Shown: one piece after another, positions 39,205 through 46,741 of the stretch | Numbering within the stretch: the first letter of the stretch is position 1 | Layout of the letters: the number at the start of each line of letters is the position of its first letter | DNA from: an uncultured Anaeroplasmataceae bacterium | GTDB taxonomy: Bacteria; Bacillota_I; Bacilli_A; Acholeplasmatales; Anaeroplasmataceae | Reading direction: 5' to 3' | NCBI GenBank assembly: GCA_949840955.1 | Contig: CATKXV010000006.1 | Location: 1-64,000 of the forward strand | DNA length: 64,000 nt | Translations under genes and position numbers: made by a program | The notes under the pieces: generated by a model | Databases searched by the model: none | The model's input: only the letters and a program-made list of their open reading frames with translations | Told to the model about the DNA's origin: nothing

Positions 39205-39375
39205 ATGAAAACGTTAAAGAAAAAATATCAGTTGGTGTTTCAAAATTGTGAGGGAAGTTTTCCACAAAAAAATGAAATTTACGAGTCAAAAGAAGAAGCT
39301 TTGAGGCTATGTCAATTGTATAACAAGCAAATGGACAATCCTTATGCTAATTATTATGTTAAGGAGATAGAGTAA
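39205..39375 (+). CDS. small uncharacterised protein (56 aa, not in ORF track)
   Basis: MKTLKKKYQLVFQNCEGSFPQKNEIYESKEEALRLCQLYNKQMDNPYANYYVKEIE, fits between flanking ORFs. Confidence 0.55.
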   Translation: MKTLKKKYQLVFQNCEGSFPQKNEIYESKEEALRLCQLYNKQMDNPYANYYVKEIE

Positions 39376-39376
39376 A

Positions 39377-39574
39377 ATGACTATTGAAAGTGCAATGATT
39401 AAAGCAATTAGAAAATTTAATAAAAGGAAATTAGGGAGTATAAGAGAATTATACCCCCTCGAATGGACTGGAGCAAATAGAAACTGTTCAAAGGTATTAT
39501 TTCAAATAACTTATATTGAAAACAACTCCGATGAGTATAAATCAATTTATGAATATGTAATAAAAGGAGAATAA
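39377..39574 (+). CDS. small uncharacterised protein (65 aa)
   Basis: ORF in a tightly packed plus-strand series, 1 nt after the previous stop. Confidence 0.5.
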   Translation: MTIESAMIKAIRKFNKRKLGSIRELYPLEWTGANRNCSKVLFQITYIENNSDEYKSIYEYVIKGE

Positions 39575-39580
39575 GGTATA

Positions 39581-39757
39581 ATGATGATTTTAAAGACACC
39601 TAGAGGCATCTTTAAGGGTGTAGAATTTGCAACAGAACAGGAAGCTAGAAACGCAGGCTATGGATATTATTTTACCCAAGAAGAATATGACATTTATGTT
39701 CTTCATACTGGACAATATACTTGCGAATTCGGTTTTGTAAAAAGAGAAAGGAAGTAA
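39581..39757 (+). CDS. small uncharacterised protein (58 aa, not in ORF track)
   Basis: MMILKTPRGIFKGVEFATEQEARNAGYGYYFTQEEYDIYVLHTGQYTCEFGFVKRERK. Confidence 0.5.
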   Translation: MMILKTPRGIFKGVEFATEQEARNAGYGYYFTQEEYDIYVLHTGQYTCEFGFVKRERK

Positions 39758-39762
39758 ACAAA

Positions 39763-39975
39763 ATGAAATTTAAAGAATTAAAAGTATTATTTTATTATCG
39801 TCAATGTGTGGAATTGATTTTACTTATAAATGGAATTCCTTTTGAGGCTCAATCTTCTCGTTTAGTTTCTTATCTTCCTAACGATTATGATGATTGCCTA
39901 GTTAAAAGTATTTGTTCATATGAAGAAAATATAAAAGTTTATTTAGAAAGAGAGGTAAAGCAATATGAGTGTTAA
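39763..39975 (+). CDS. small uncharacterised protein (70 aa)
   Basis: Likely start ATG 39763 (MKFKELKVLFYYRQ). Confidence 0.5.
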   Translation: MKFKELKVLFYYRQCVELILLINGIPFEAQSSRLVSYLPNDYDDCLVKSICSYEENIKVYLEREVKQYEC

Positions 39976-40333
39976 CTGGAGTTGGAAAGAAAAAATGGGG
40001 GTTATGACTCTTAAGCAGTCAACCCCCAACACAAAAGACGTAAGGTTAAAAATATGTATTTATCAGGCAAATTGTTTAGGAGCGTTAATTCGCGAATATA
40101 AGAATACAGAAACTAAAAAAGATATGTATTATTTTTATAGTTTCTGGAGCGACCTAGAGCATTTAAAAAAATGCTTGGGGCTTGTAAAAGGGTATAATAA
40201 TATCTATGTTGATGACTGGCAGATTATCGAGAAAATCAAGTTGAATACCTACTATAAGGATTGTTTAAAGATTGCTGAATGCTTTTCAAAAGCTGGAATT
40301 AAAGTTGAATTGTATTATAAAGAAATAAAATAA
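39965..40333 (+). CDS. uncharacterised protein (122 aa)
   Basis: RBS-like AGAGAGG; overlaps previous ORF. Confidence 0.55.
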   Translation: MSVNWSWKEKMGVMTLKQSTPNTKDVRLKICIYQANCLGALIREYKNTETKKDMYYFYSFWSDLEHLKKCLGLVKGYNNIYVDDWQIIEKIKLNTYYKDCLKIAECFSKAGIKVELYYKEIK

Positions 40334-40334
40334 A

Positions 40335-40356
40335 TTTTGACATTTAATTGTCAAAA
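40335..40356. repeat. TTTGACA-N6-TGTCAAA palindrome
   Basis: TTTTGACA-TTTAAT-TGTCAAAA, just upstream of RBS/ATG of 40374 ORF. Confidence 0.8.
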
Positions 40357-40373
40357 CTGAAAGGAGCTAAAAA

Positions 40374-40625
40374 ATGAGTCAAGCTGTAAGAGATTATGGA
40401 TATACTTATTTTTCCATATCAATGGTTAATAAAAGATTTTTAAAGAATAATGGTATTCTAATGAGTGTGAAAGAATTTAAAGACTTTGTGAAAACACAAC
40501 CTAATAAAGTCGCTATCACTGGTGGTGGTTTTAATTGGAAGCATTGCAAAATATGGGACATAGAAAATATAAAGCTCAATCTTCCAAAAGAATACTTAGT
40601 CCCCAAAAAATACGAAATATGCTAG
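40374..40625 (+). CDS. uncharacterised protein (83 aa)
   Basis: RBS AAAGGAG upstream. Confidence 0.5.
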   Translation: MSQAVRDYGYTYFSISMVNKRFLKNNGILMSVKEFKDFVKTQPNKVAITGGGFNWKHCKIWDIENIKLNLPKEYLVPKKYEIC

Positions 40626-40842
40626 AAATATTCTTAATAGGGCTTAGGCACTTAAGCCTAGGTCCTAGTCAAGAGCTTAAAAAGCTTTATAACAGAGCTA
40701 GTAAGAAGCTAATGCCTAAAGAATTCAACTTATTTCAGCTTGCTTTCCTCACTGTAGTTGAAATGAGGAAAGCATTCTTTTCTTGACAATCACAACGGGG
40801 AAAGGGTATAATATAACATATATTTTAAAGAGAGGTAATATT

Positions 40843-41559
40843 ATGGCTAAGACATGTCTATTTTGTGGAAATAAAGCTTTTGGTTATTATTCATTATGCA
40901 GAGAATGTAACGAGAAAAAGAATAACGGGGAAATAGAAAAATGCGAATGTGGAGCGTGGAAAGAAACAAATAAGGCTTGTCCAGAATGTGGAAAAGGGGC
41001 TCCAGTTATCGTAAAAGACCAGCCCGTCGATATAACTATAGAAAATACTTGTATTATCTGTGGGGCTGAGTCTCTAGGCTATCACTTTTGTAAAAGTTGT
41101 TATCGTAAATTTTCTAAAAAAGAAATGTATTTAAAAATAACAAATTGTTCTAAAGTAGAATTAATTAAAAACGAATATGTTGGAACCCAAAAATGCGCAG
41201 ACGGACATATCGTAAAAAGTAAATCCGAAAATTTAATCGATGATTATCTTTACAGAAAAGGAATTCCTCACGTCTACGAAAAAACTTTACCTATTGATGA
41301 GAATAACAAATTCCATCCCGATTTTTGTCTAGAAAATTATTTAGGACCAAATCAAGATGTTTACATTGAACACTGGGGGTTGGAAAATGGTAGCATAGCT
41401 TATAACCAACAGGAAGAAAATAAACTAAAAATATATAGAGAGCTAGGCATCACATTAATTTGTACATATGAAGAAGATATAAACGATATAGAGGGTAATT
41501 TAAGTAGGAAGTTAAATAAAAAGTTTATTAAGCCTAATCAAATCAACTGGTTAAAATAG
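40843..41559 (+). CDS. zinc-ribbon protein with PD-(D/E)XK-like nuclease domain
   Basis: CxxC pairs (CLFCGN, CRECNE, CECG, CPECG, CIICG); KSKSENLIDDYLYRKGIPHVYEK...FHPDFCLEN...VYIEHWG. Confidence 0.6.
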   Translation: MAKTCLFCGNKAFGYYSLCRECNEKKNNGEIEKCECGAWKETNKACPECGKGAPVIVKDQPVDITIENTCIICGAESLGYHFCKSCYRKFSKKEMYLKITNCSKVELIKNEYVGTQKCADGHIVKSKSENLIDDYLYRKGIPHVYEKTLPIDENNKFHPDFCLENYLGPNQDVYIEHWGLENGSIAYNQQEENKLKIYRELGITLICTYEEDINDIEGNLSRKLNKKFIKPNQINWLK

Positions 41560-41582
41560 ACCACCATAAGGTGGCTTTTTTT

Positions 41583-41780
41583 GTTGCTGGAACAATTTCA
41601 TTGCACCCTACAAATAAGAATGAAAGAGACCTTACGGATCTATTTATCCATAAGGTCATTTTTTGCACAAGCACAAAAAGTATATGCTATACACATATAC
41701 CTTTCATTCTTATTTGACCTTTCCAGCAACGGCTTTAAGGCCGTCAAGCACCCTAGCCTTTCTTGACCCTATATGGCCTT
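41583..41780 (-). ncRNA. structured element copy B (multi-helix; RNA or ssDNA structure)
   Basis: TTGCTGGAA/TTCCAGCAA outer stem; AAATAAGAATGAAAG/CTTTCATTCTTATTT 15-bp inner stem; hairpin with ACCCTANCCTTT loop; same layout as 37846-38008. Confidence 0.7.
41628..41657 (-). repeat. GGATAANTAGATCC hairpin, copy 2 (within B)
   Basis: Plus strand GACCTTACGGATCTATTTATCCATAAGGTC. Confidence 0.8.
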
Positions 41781-42168
41781 ATTCATAATATTTTTTAATC
41801 ACTTTACACGCATTCAAGCCACCTTTCCAAAAAGATATTTTCCCAGAATGAGTTTCTTTCTCTTTTTTGGTTTTAGCTTTTTTCATTGCAGCTTTTGCTT
41901 CACGAATTTCTTGTTTAGAAGCATGTTCCCAACAACCTAAATTAGGACGATTAGTAAAACGCGCACCAGACTCATCATAAATCGCACAATAGCCTTCTGC
42001 ATAATTACGTTGATTTAAAGTCAAGTTTTGGTCATGAATTCGCTTTGCATAATATTCTTTTTTGTCATGAATAGAATAATTTTTTTTCTTTTTTGCGGAA
42101 GCATATAATTTCCTCATTTCCAGACGAAGTTTTTCCTTTCTTTTTTCAGAAGAATATGTTTTACCCAT
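41779..42168 (-). CDS. small basic protein (129 aa)
   Basis: Lys-rich ORF downstream of Rep; short resemblance to 50847-51077 product (LTxxxRxYxxGY). Confidence 0.55.
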   Translation of the reverse strand: MGKTYSSEKRKEKLRLEMRKLYASAKKKKNYSIHDKKEYYAKRIHDQNLTLNQRNYAEGYCAIYDESGARFTNRPNLGCWEHASKQEIREAKAAMKKAKTKKEKETHSGKISFWKGGLNACKVIKKYYE

Positions 42169-42206
42169 AATGTCACCCCCTTTCTAAAAATTTTATTGAT
42201 ATTTCA

Positions 42207-43217
42207 TTAAATGGCCTTAAAGTCTATATCTAAATCTTTTGTAAGCTCTATAATAGAAGAGTCTTTACAGACATAATAAGGCGAGTGTTCGCCTAAGGAA
42301 CAAATGATATTATCTTCATAGTCCATAAGACAGAATGTATCGTCTTTAATTCCTCTGGAATAAACGATTTTATTATCACTCTTTCCTATGTATTTGATAA
42401 TATAATCAAGTGCGTGCGTAAACGTTAAATCAAGCTTTGTAATAGGCTTAAAATCGTTTCTGCCCAGCTTGTCCTCAAATTCCTCATTAATAAAGCTTAC
42501 AGCCTTTCTATGAGCTGTTACGTCGTAATATTCCTCTTCACGAATATTCCCCCTCATTTTCCCCTCTGGAACATATAGGAGCCCGTGAAAGTGGAGTCTA
42601 TCTGTTTTACTGCGTTCAAAACAACCCATATAAAGCCAGCCATAATTTGTATGTAAATTCTGCAATTTCTTTTTTAATGCTTTTAAAAATGTTTCCTCAG
42701 TATGCTTCTTATCGTCATATGTAAATGTAACAAAATAATTCCAATCATTATTTAATGCTTTTACCTTAAATTTCCTTTTCCTAGCTTTCAAGTTCTCTTT
42801 TTCTCTATCTACAAAACTATCTATCATTTTAACATAAATATTATGTTCGTATTCATCATCAAATGCATAAATCTTTTTCAATTTCTCATCATTAAATATC
42901 CGGTCCTTTAACAATTCCTTAAGTTCAGTTTCCTTTATTTTTTCCTCTAGTAATAATACATAATACGTTTTTTTCAATTCTTCATATAAGGGTTTATAAA
43001 AAGCTGGTATTGGCTTTCTTCCTTTAGACTCAAAAGGGAAGTAAATTTTCGCCCATTCGTTATAAAACAAATCTTTCTTTTCTGTAATATAATAGCCTTG
43101 TTCTATAAGGTCCTCTTTTGGAGTTGTGATGATATCTAAAGTAGAAAGCCTAACACGTCTTTTATATGGCTGAACTAAATGATGACAGCCGTCAAATCGC
43201 ATTTTGCATAATTCCAT
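42207..43217 (-). CDS. HUH rolling-circle replication initiator (inovirus Gp2/REP-like)
   Basis: Motif I YFVTFTYDD, HUH motif DRLHFHGLLYVPEG, catalytic Tyr motif DYIIKYIGKS. Confidence 0.85.
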   Translation of the reverse strand: MELCKMRFDGCHHLVQPYKRRVRLSTLDIITTPKEDLIEQGYYITEKKDLFYNEWAKIYFPFESKGRKPIPAFYKPLYEELKKTYYVLLLEEKIKETELKELLKDRIFNDEKLKKIYAFDDEYEHNIYVKMIDSFVDREKENLKARKRKFKVKALNNDWNYFVTFTYDDKKHTEETFLKALKKKLQNLHTNYGWLYMGCFERSKTDRLHFHGLLYVPEGKMRGNIREEEYYDVTAHRKAVSFINEEFEDKLGRNDFKPITKLDLTFTHALDYIIKYIGKSDNKIVYSRGIKDDTFCLMDYEDNIICSLGEHSPYYVCKDSSIIELTKDLDIDFKAI

Positions 43218-43249
43218 TATTCAATTTACCTCTTTACCTCATTTATTTT

Positions 43250-43269
43250 TTTGACAATTCAATGTCAAA
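43250..43269. repeat. TTTGACA-N6-TGTCAAA palindrome
   Basis: TTTGACA-ATTCAA-TGTCAAA, between Zot stop and Rep start. Confidence 0.8.
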
Positions 43270-45462
43270 TTATTTCTTTTTGAAATTGTTTAGTAAGCTA
43301 TTTACAAAATAGCTATTTTGTTCGGCCAGTTCATCAATGCTGGCTTTTACGTTTTTATAGCTTGGTAAATCATTTATACCATAGCTGGACCTCAAAGCTT
43401 TCTCTGTAAAGAAATCGCTGAAGCAGTCTGTAGAAAATCTTTTACTATAGATTTTTTTAGACATTAAATAATATTTCTTATCAATAATTTCTCCGTCTTG
43501 CGTTCCACTTTCAATTTGTATTCTTAGCTTGCAGTAGCCGAATGTATTATAAATATGTTTATAATGCTGGTGTATCCTTGAAACAATAAGTTTTAAGATA
43601 CGCATTGATAAAATATTATCTCCTCGAATATATCTATACTTATAGTATAAGTTGACAAACCTACCGAATACAAATTGATATAAAAGCTCAAAAAGGAAGA
43701 AGAACGAAAGCGCAAGCTGTGTCTCGTAGGTTTCCCTGATATGAATTATCTCACAAAGGTCCCTTGCGTCAGCTCCCCAGCTTTCCGGTCTTTGCTCGTC
43801 TGTTATCACTCTTACAAATGGGAAGTTATCCACTGTGGCCGAGTGTCTTATCATTTTAAGCCAGCCGTTCGTATTATCGTTCTTTTGGTTTGCTGTTTCA
43901 CTATTTCGTTTTATTTCTTGTAATTCTAAATTGTTTCCTCGCTCTTTCCCGACCTCGGTTATATCTACAACACCAAACTCAAAAGAGTCTGCATATACAT
44001 TATCCTCAACTAGCTTTTTACCTAATCTTAAAGCGTCAAAATCGAGGATATGAGCGTATCTGGACGTATAGTCAATATATTTGCTCTCGGTCCTAAAAAG
44101 TTCCATATTCCACATTGGAAAATTGCCTAAATCACTCATAGTTATATCTGTTCTTATGGAATAGTTGGAAATGATGAGCGAGCTTTCACATACATAAATA
44201 AAATAAAGCTGTGCATAGGTGCTTATAACTTCCCAGATATCCACCACCTTAAGCTTATCATTATAGGTATATCCGTATGTTTCGTAATCATAATCAAAGA
44301 GTAAATTATCATATCTTAGGCCATATAACTTATTCAAATGTCGCCTTATTGATTTGTGATACATTGGTTCTTTTATTGCTTCTATAAAGCAGCAATGCAA
44401 GTGATCAATGTATTTTCTTATTGTGGCCAGATTATATATATAATGATATTTCATTCCTAGTTTGATTGCATTTTCTAAATTTACCCACGGGAAATTTGGA
44501 AACTTTAAATCATTTTCTAACAGCTTCTCAAAAGCTGTATCACGAAACATTATTTCTTGTGATAAGGTAATATCCGTTAAGGTGGTGGTTTTCTTTTTAC
44601 CCATAGTTCCGCATATCATCATGACTATGGGCCTTTCATTTATAAAGCCTCTGTTCATTCGCTCATAATGGTTTAATCTGGCATAAGCCATATTCTTTAC
44701 TACCTTATTAAAAATATATAGGCCCACACCTAACCAGAATATTTTGGGAAGTGAAAGAAGTGGTTTTAAGTCTATAAACAGCTTTACAATCTGTGTATAG
44801 ATTGCTCCCAGATTAAACGAAGCTACAAAGTAGAAGTAAAAGCCTAGGAAAGCAAACATAATCGCCAGCAAATTAAAGCTATAAAGCCCTATTACAAGCC
44901 AAAGGATATAATATACCTTATATTCCTTTAAAAAGTCTATACTGACTATTATCCATTGTTTCGCTTTCTCATAGACTTTCTTATTAAACAATTTCGCAAA
45001 TTGAAGTGGCTTAGAGTCTTTATTATAATCATTATTTTGCTTCCTTAAATAATAAGCGAGCGCTACATAAAGCATTAGCACAAGTGGTAAAGCTATCAAA
45101 ACAATATAGCTTATTTTATAAAGGAGTGTTCCTAGCCATATGATATAGCTTAAGAAATTGTCTTTGTCTATCCATAGGGTCCAGTAATTAGACCAAGAGT
45201 CTTTGAAGCCGTTCCACGTATTTGGAATAATTGTTGTAGCATTGTCTGGAAGTTTATTTATTCCAGATTCTACTTTAAACGGGATATGGAACAGCTCGCA
45301 GAAGTAATAGGCTATAGACAAGCCAAAGTCCTTTATTGCCTCAATTAGGCGCATAAATGCGTCCCTATATAAAAGAATACTTAGCATGATAAATAGGAGC
45401 GTTATTCCTATAGCAATATAGTGCCGGTAATTTATCTTCTTTAGGTGTTTTCTTATTTCCAT
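43270..45462 (-). CDS. Zot/pI-like morphogenesis ATPase with multi-TM N-terminus
   Basis: About 5 TM segments then P-loop-like PIVMMICGTMGKKKTTTLTDITLSQE, Walker B-like FGVVDITEVGKERGNN, VITDEQRPESWGADARDLCEIIHI. Confidence 0.75.
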   Translation of the reverse strand: MEIRKHLKKINYRHYIAIGITLLFIMLSILLYRDAFMRLIEAIKDFGLSIAYYFCELFHIPFKVESGINKLPDNATTIIPNTWNGFKDSWSNYWTLWIDKDNFLSYIIWLGTLLYKISYIVLIALPLVLMLYVALAYYLRKQNNDYNKDSKPLQFAKLFNKKVYEKAKQWIIVSIDFLKEYKVYYILWLVIGLYSFNLLAIMFAFLGFYFYFVASFNLGAIYTQIVKLFIDLKPLLSLPKIFWLGVGLYIFNKVVKNMAYARLNHYERMNRGFINERPIVMMICGTMGKKKTTTLTDITLSQEIMFRDTAFEKLLENDLKFPNFPWVNLENAIKLGMKYHYIYNLATIRKYIDHLHCCFIEAIKEPMYHKSIRRHLNKLYGLRYDNLLFDYDYETYGYTYNDKLKVVDIWEVISTYAQLYFIYVCESSLIISNYSIRTDITMSDLGNFPMWNMELFRTESKYIDYTSRYAHILDFDALRLGKKLVEDNVYADSFEFGVVDITEVGKERGNNLELQEIKRNSETANQKNDNTNGWLKMIRHSATVDNFPFVRVITDEQRPESWGADARDLCEIIHIRETYETQLALSFFFLFELLYQFVFGRFVNLYYKYRYIRGDNILSMRILKLIVSRIHQHYKHIYNTFGYCKLRIQIESGTQDGEIIDKKYYLMSKKIYSKRFSTDCFSDFFTEKALRSSYGINDLPSYKNVKASIDELAEQNSYFVNSLLNNFKKK

Positions 45463-45551
45463 ACCCTAACCCCCGTAAAGATAAAATAACCGATGAATAC
45501 AAGCACTAAAAGAAGTGCCAGAGTAAATAATAATTTCTTAATTGTTTTCAT
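45453..45551 (-). CDS. 32-aa single-TM protein (not in ORF track); small virion protein candidate
   Basis: MKTIKKLLFTLALLLVLVFIGYFIFTGVRVWK; overlaps start of the Zot-like gene. Confidence 0.55.
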   Translation of the reverse strand: MKTIKKLLFTLALLLVLVFIGYFIFTGVRVWK

Positions 45552-45787
45552 TCTCTCATTTTCAACCTCACATCAAAATATATTTTGTTTTCTTGAATTG
45601 CTTTTATTTGATATCTATTAAATCTGCATTCTTTTTTCTTTGTAGCTTCTATCGCTTTATATATCGCTTCTGGAAGTGTTTTAGCTTGTATAAACACTTC
45701 ATTTCTTCCAAAAAAATAAGGCATTCCAGTATTTTTGAATTCTTCGACATATATTGTATATCGAATATCAAGTATAAATTTTCTCAT
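45548..45787 (-). CDS. small uncharacterised protein (79 aa), paralogue-like to next upstream gene
   Basis: NEVFIQAKTLPEAIYKAIEATKKKECRFNRYQIKAIQENKIYFDV. Confidence 0.55.
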   Translation of the reverse strand: MRKFILDIRYTIYVEEFKNTGMPYFFGRNEVFIQAKTLPEAIYKAIEATKKKECRFNRYQIKAIQENKIYFDVRLKMRE

Positions 45788-46011
45788 ATGGCTACACCTA
45801 CATTAAAATAAGCGTTACCCGTTTTAATCGCTATATCATATTTTTCGCTTAAATTAGAATAATCTTGCTTGACTATATCTACAGCTTTATGTATTCCGTC
45901 TAGAAAGTCTTTTGCTGATACTGACACCTTTTGTGTTTCAACTCGTAAATGCCCGTGTATCTCCCCCTCAAGAAAGAGAACAGCTGTTACTTCAAATTCA
46001 TATTTCATCAT
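45784..46011 (-). CDS. small uncharacterised protein (75 aa)
   Basis: Likely start 46011 (MMKYEFEVTAVLFLEG) overlapping stop of the 42-aa ORF; QKVSVSAKDFLDGIHKAVDIVKQDYSNLSEKYDIAIKTGNAYFNV. Confidence 0.55.
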   Translation of the reverse strand: MMKYEFEVTAVLFLEGEIHGHLRVETQKVSVSAKDFLDGIHKAVDIVKQDYSNLSEKYDIAIKTGNAYFNVGVAI

Positions 46012-46136
46012 AGCTTGACACCCACCCACTGGCCTATATTGACTCCTAGCCAGACGAAGAACGCTAGAACGCATATGCCTATCATAAAGAGTAGTATTTT
46101 AAAAATAATACCAGTAGTTTTTTTAGTTTTATTCAT
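46008..46136 (-). CDS. 42-aa single-TM protein (not in ORF track); coat protein candidate
   Basis: MNKTKKTTGIIFKILLFMIGICVLAFFVWLGVNIGQWVGVKL; TGA stop overlaps next ATG. Confidence 0.6.
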   Translation of the reverse strand: MNKTKKTTGIIFKILLFMIGICVLAFFVWLGVNIGQWVGVKL

Positions 46137-46276
46137 TTTTTTACCTCGTATCTATTGTTTTTTTGAATGAATTAGCATATAATATAAATACAATGAGTAA
46201 CAAAGAAATTTGTTACATTTCAGCCTCTCGAAAGAGTTGAGCGAGGTCTATCGGAAACGGTAGACCATTTTTTTAT

Positions 46277-46651
46277 TTAATCATATCTATTTCTTCCTAA
46301 AAATTTATTAATAAAAAATCTATGTCGCTTCTTTACCTTAACTCTATTTAAGCCTTGAATTTTATTTATATCAACATTTCTTATAGGATTACAAGAAACG
46401 CCAGACCACAAGGGCAAATTAATATCTTTCTTAGGAATTGAATAAACATTGCCTAATTTCACTTGTTTTAATCTATTTACTTTATATCCATTTCTATCTT
46501 CAAGAGAAGTGATTGTATTCACAACGCACTTACCAGTTGCCTTGTCGTATTCACGGATATATACATAGTGTCCGCCTTGAACATTTCGTAATGACGGCAA
46601 ATGTCTATTTTCTATATATCCAATTTTATTTACATATTTATTTCTACTCAT
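46277..46651 (-). CDS. uncharacterised basic protein (124 aa)
   Basis: RBS AAAGG upstream, preceded by conserved hairpin and palindrome. Confidence 0.55.
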   Translation of the reverse strand: MSRNKYVNKIGYIENRHLPSLRNVQGGHYVYIREYDKATGKCVVNTITSLEDRNGYKVNRLKQVKLGNVYSIPKKDINLPLWSGVSCNPIRNVDINKIQGLNRVKVKKRHRFFINKFLGRNRYD

Positions 46652-46672
46652 TGTATCGCCTTTCTTTATATA

Positions 46673-46702
46673 CCCCTAATGGATCTATTTATCCACTAGG
46701 GG
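46673..46702 (-). repeat. GGATAANTAGATCC hairpin, copy 3
   Basis: Plus strand CCCCTAATGGATCTATTTATCCACTAGGGG. Confidence 0.85.
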
Positions 46703-46714
46703 TTTTATAAATTT

Positions 46715-46738
46715 ATTTTGACATTAGATTGTCAAAAT
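46715..46738. repeat. TTTGACA-N6-TGTCAAA palindrome
   Basis: ATTTTGACA-TTAGAT-TGTCAAAAT. Confidence 0.85.
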
Positions 46739-46741
46739 GAT

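Noticed and set aside
43741-44668. Plus-strand ORFs opposite the Zot-like gene (and similar antisense ORFs elsewhere in the track)
   Set aside because: Antisense to long well-supported genes, no RBS or recognisable domain.
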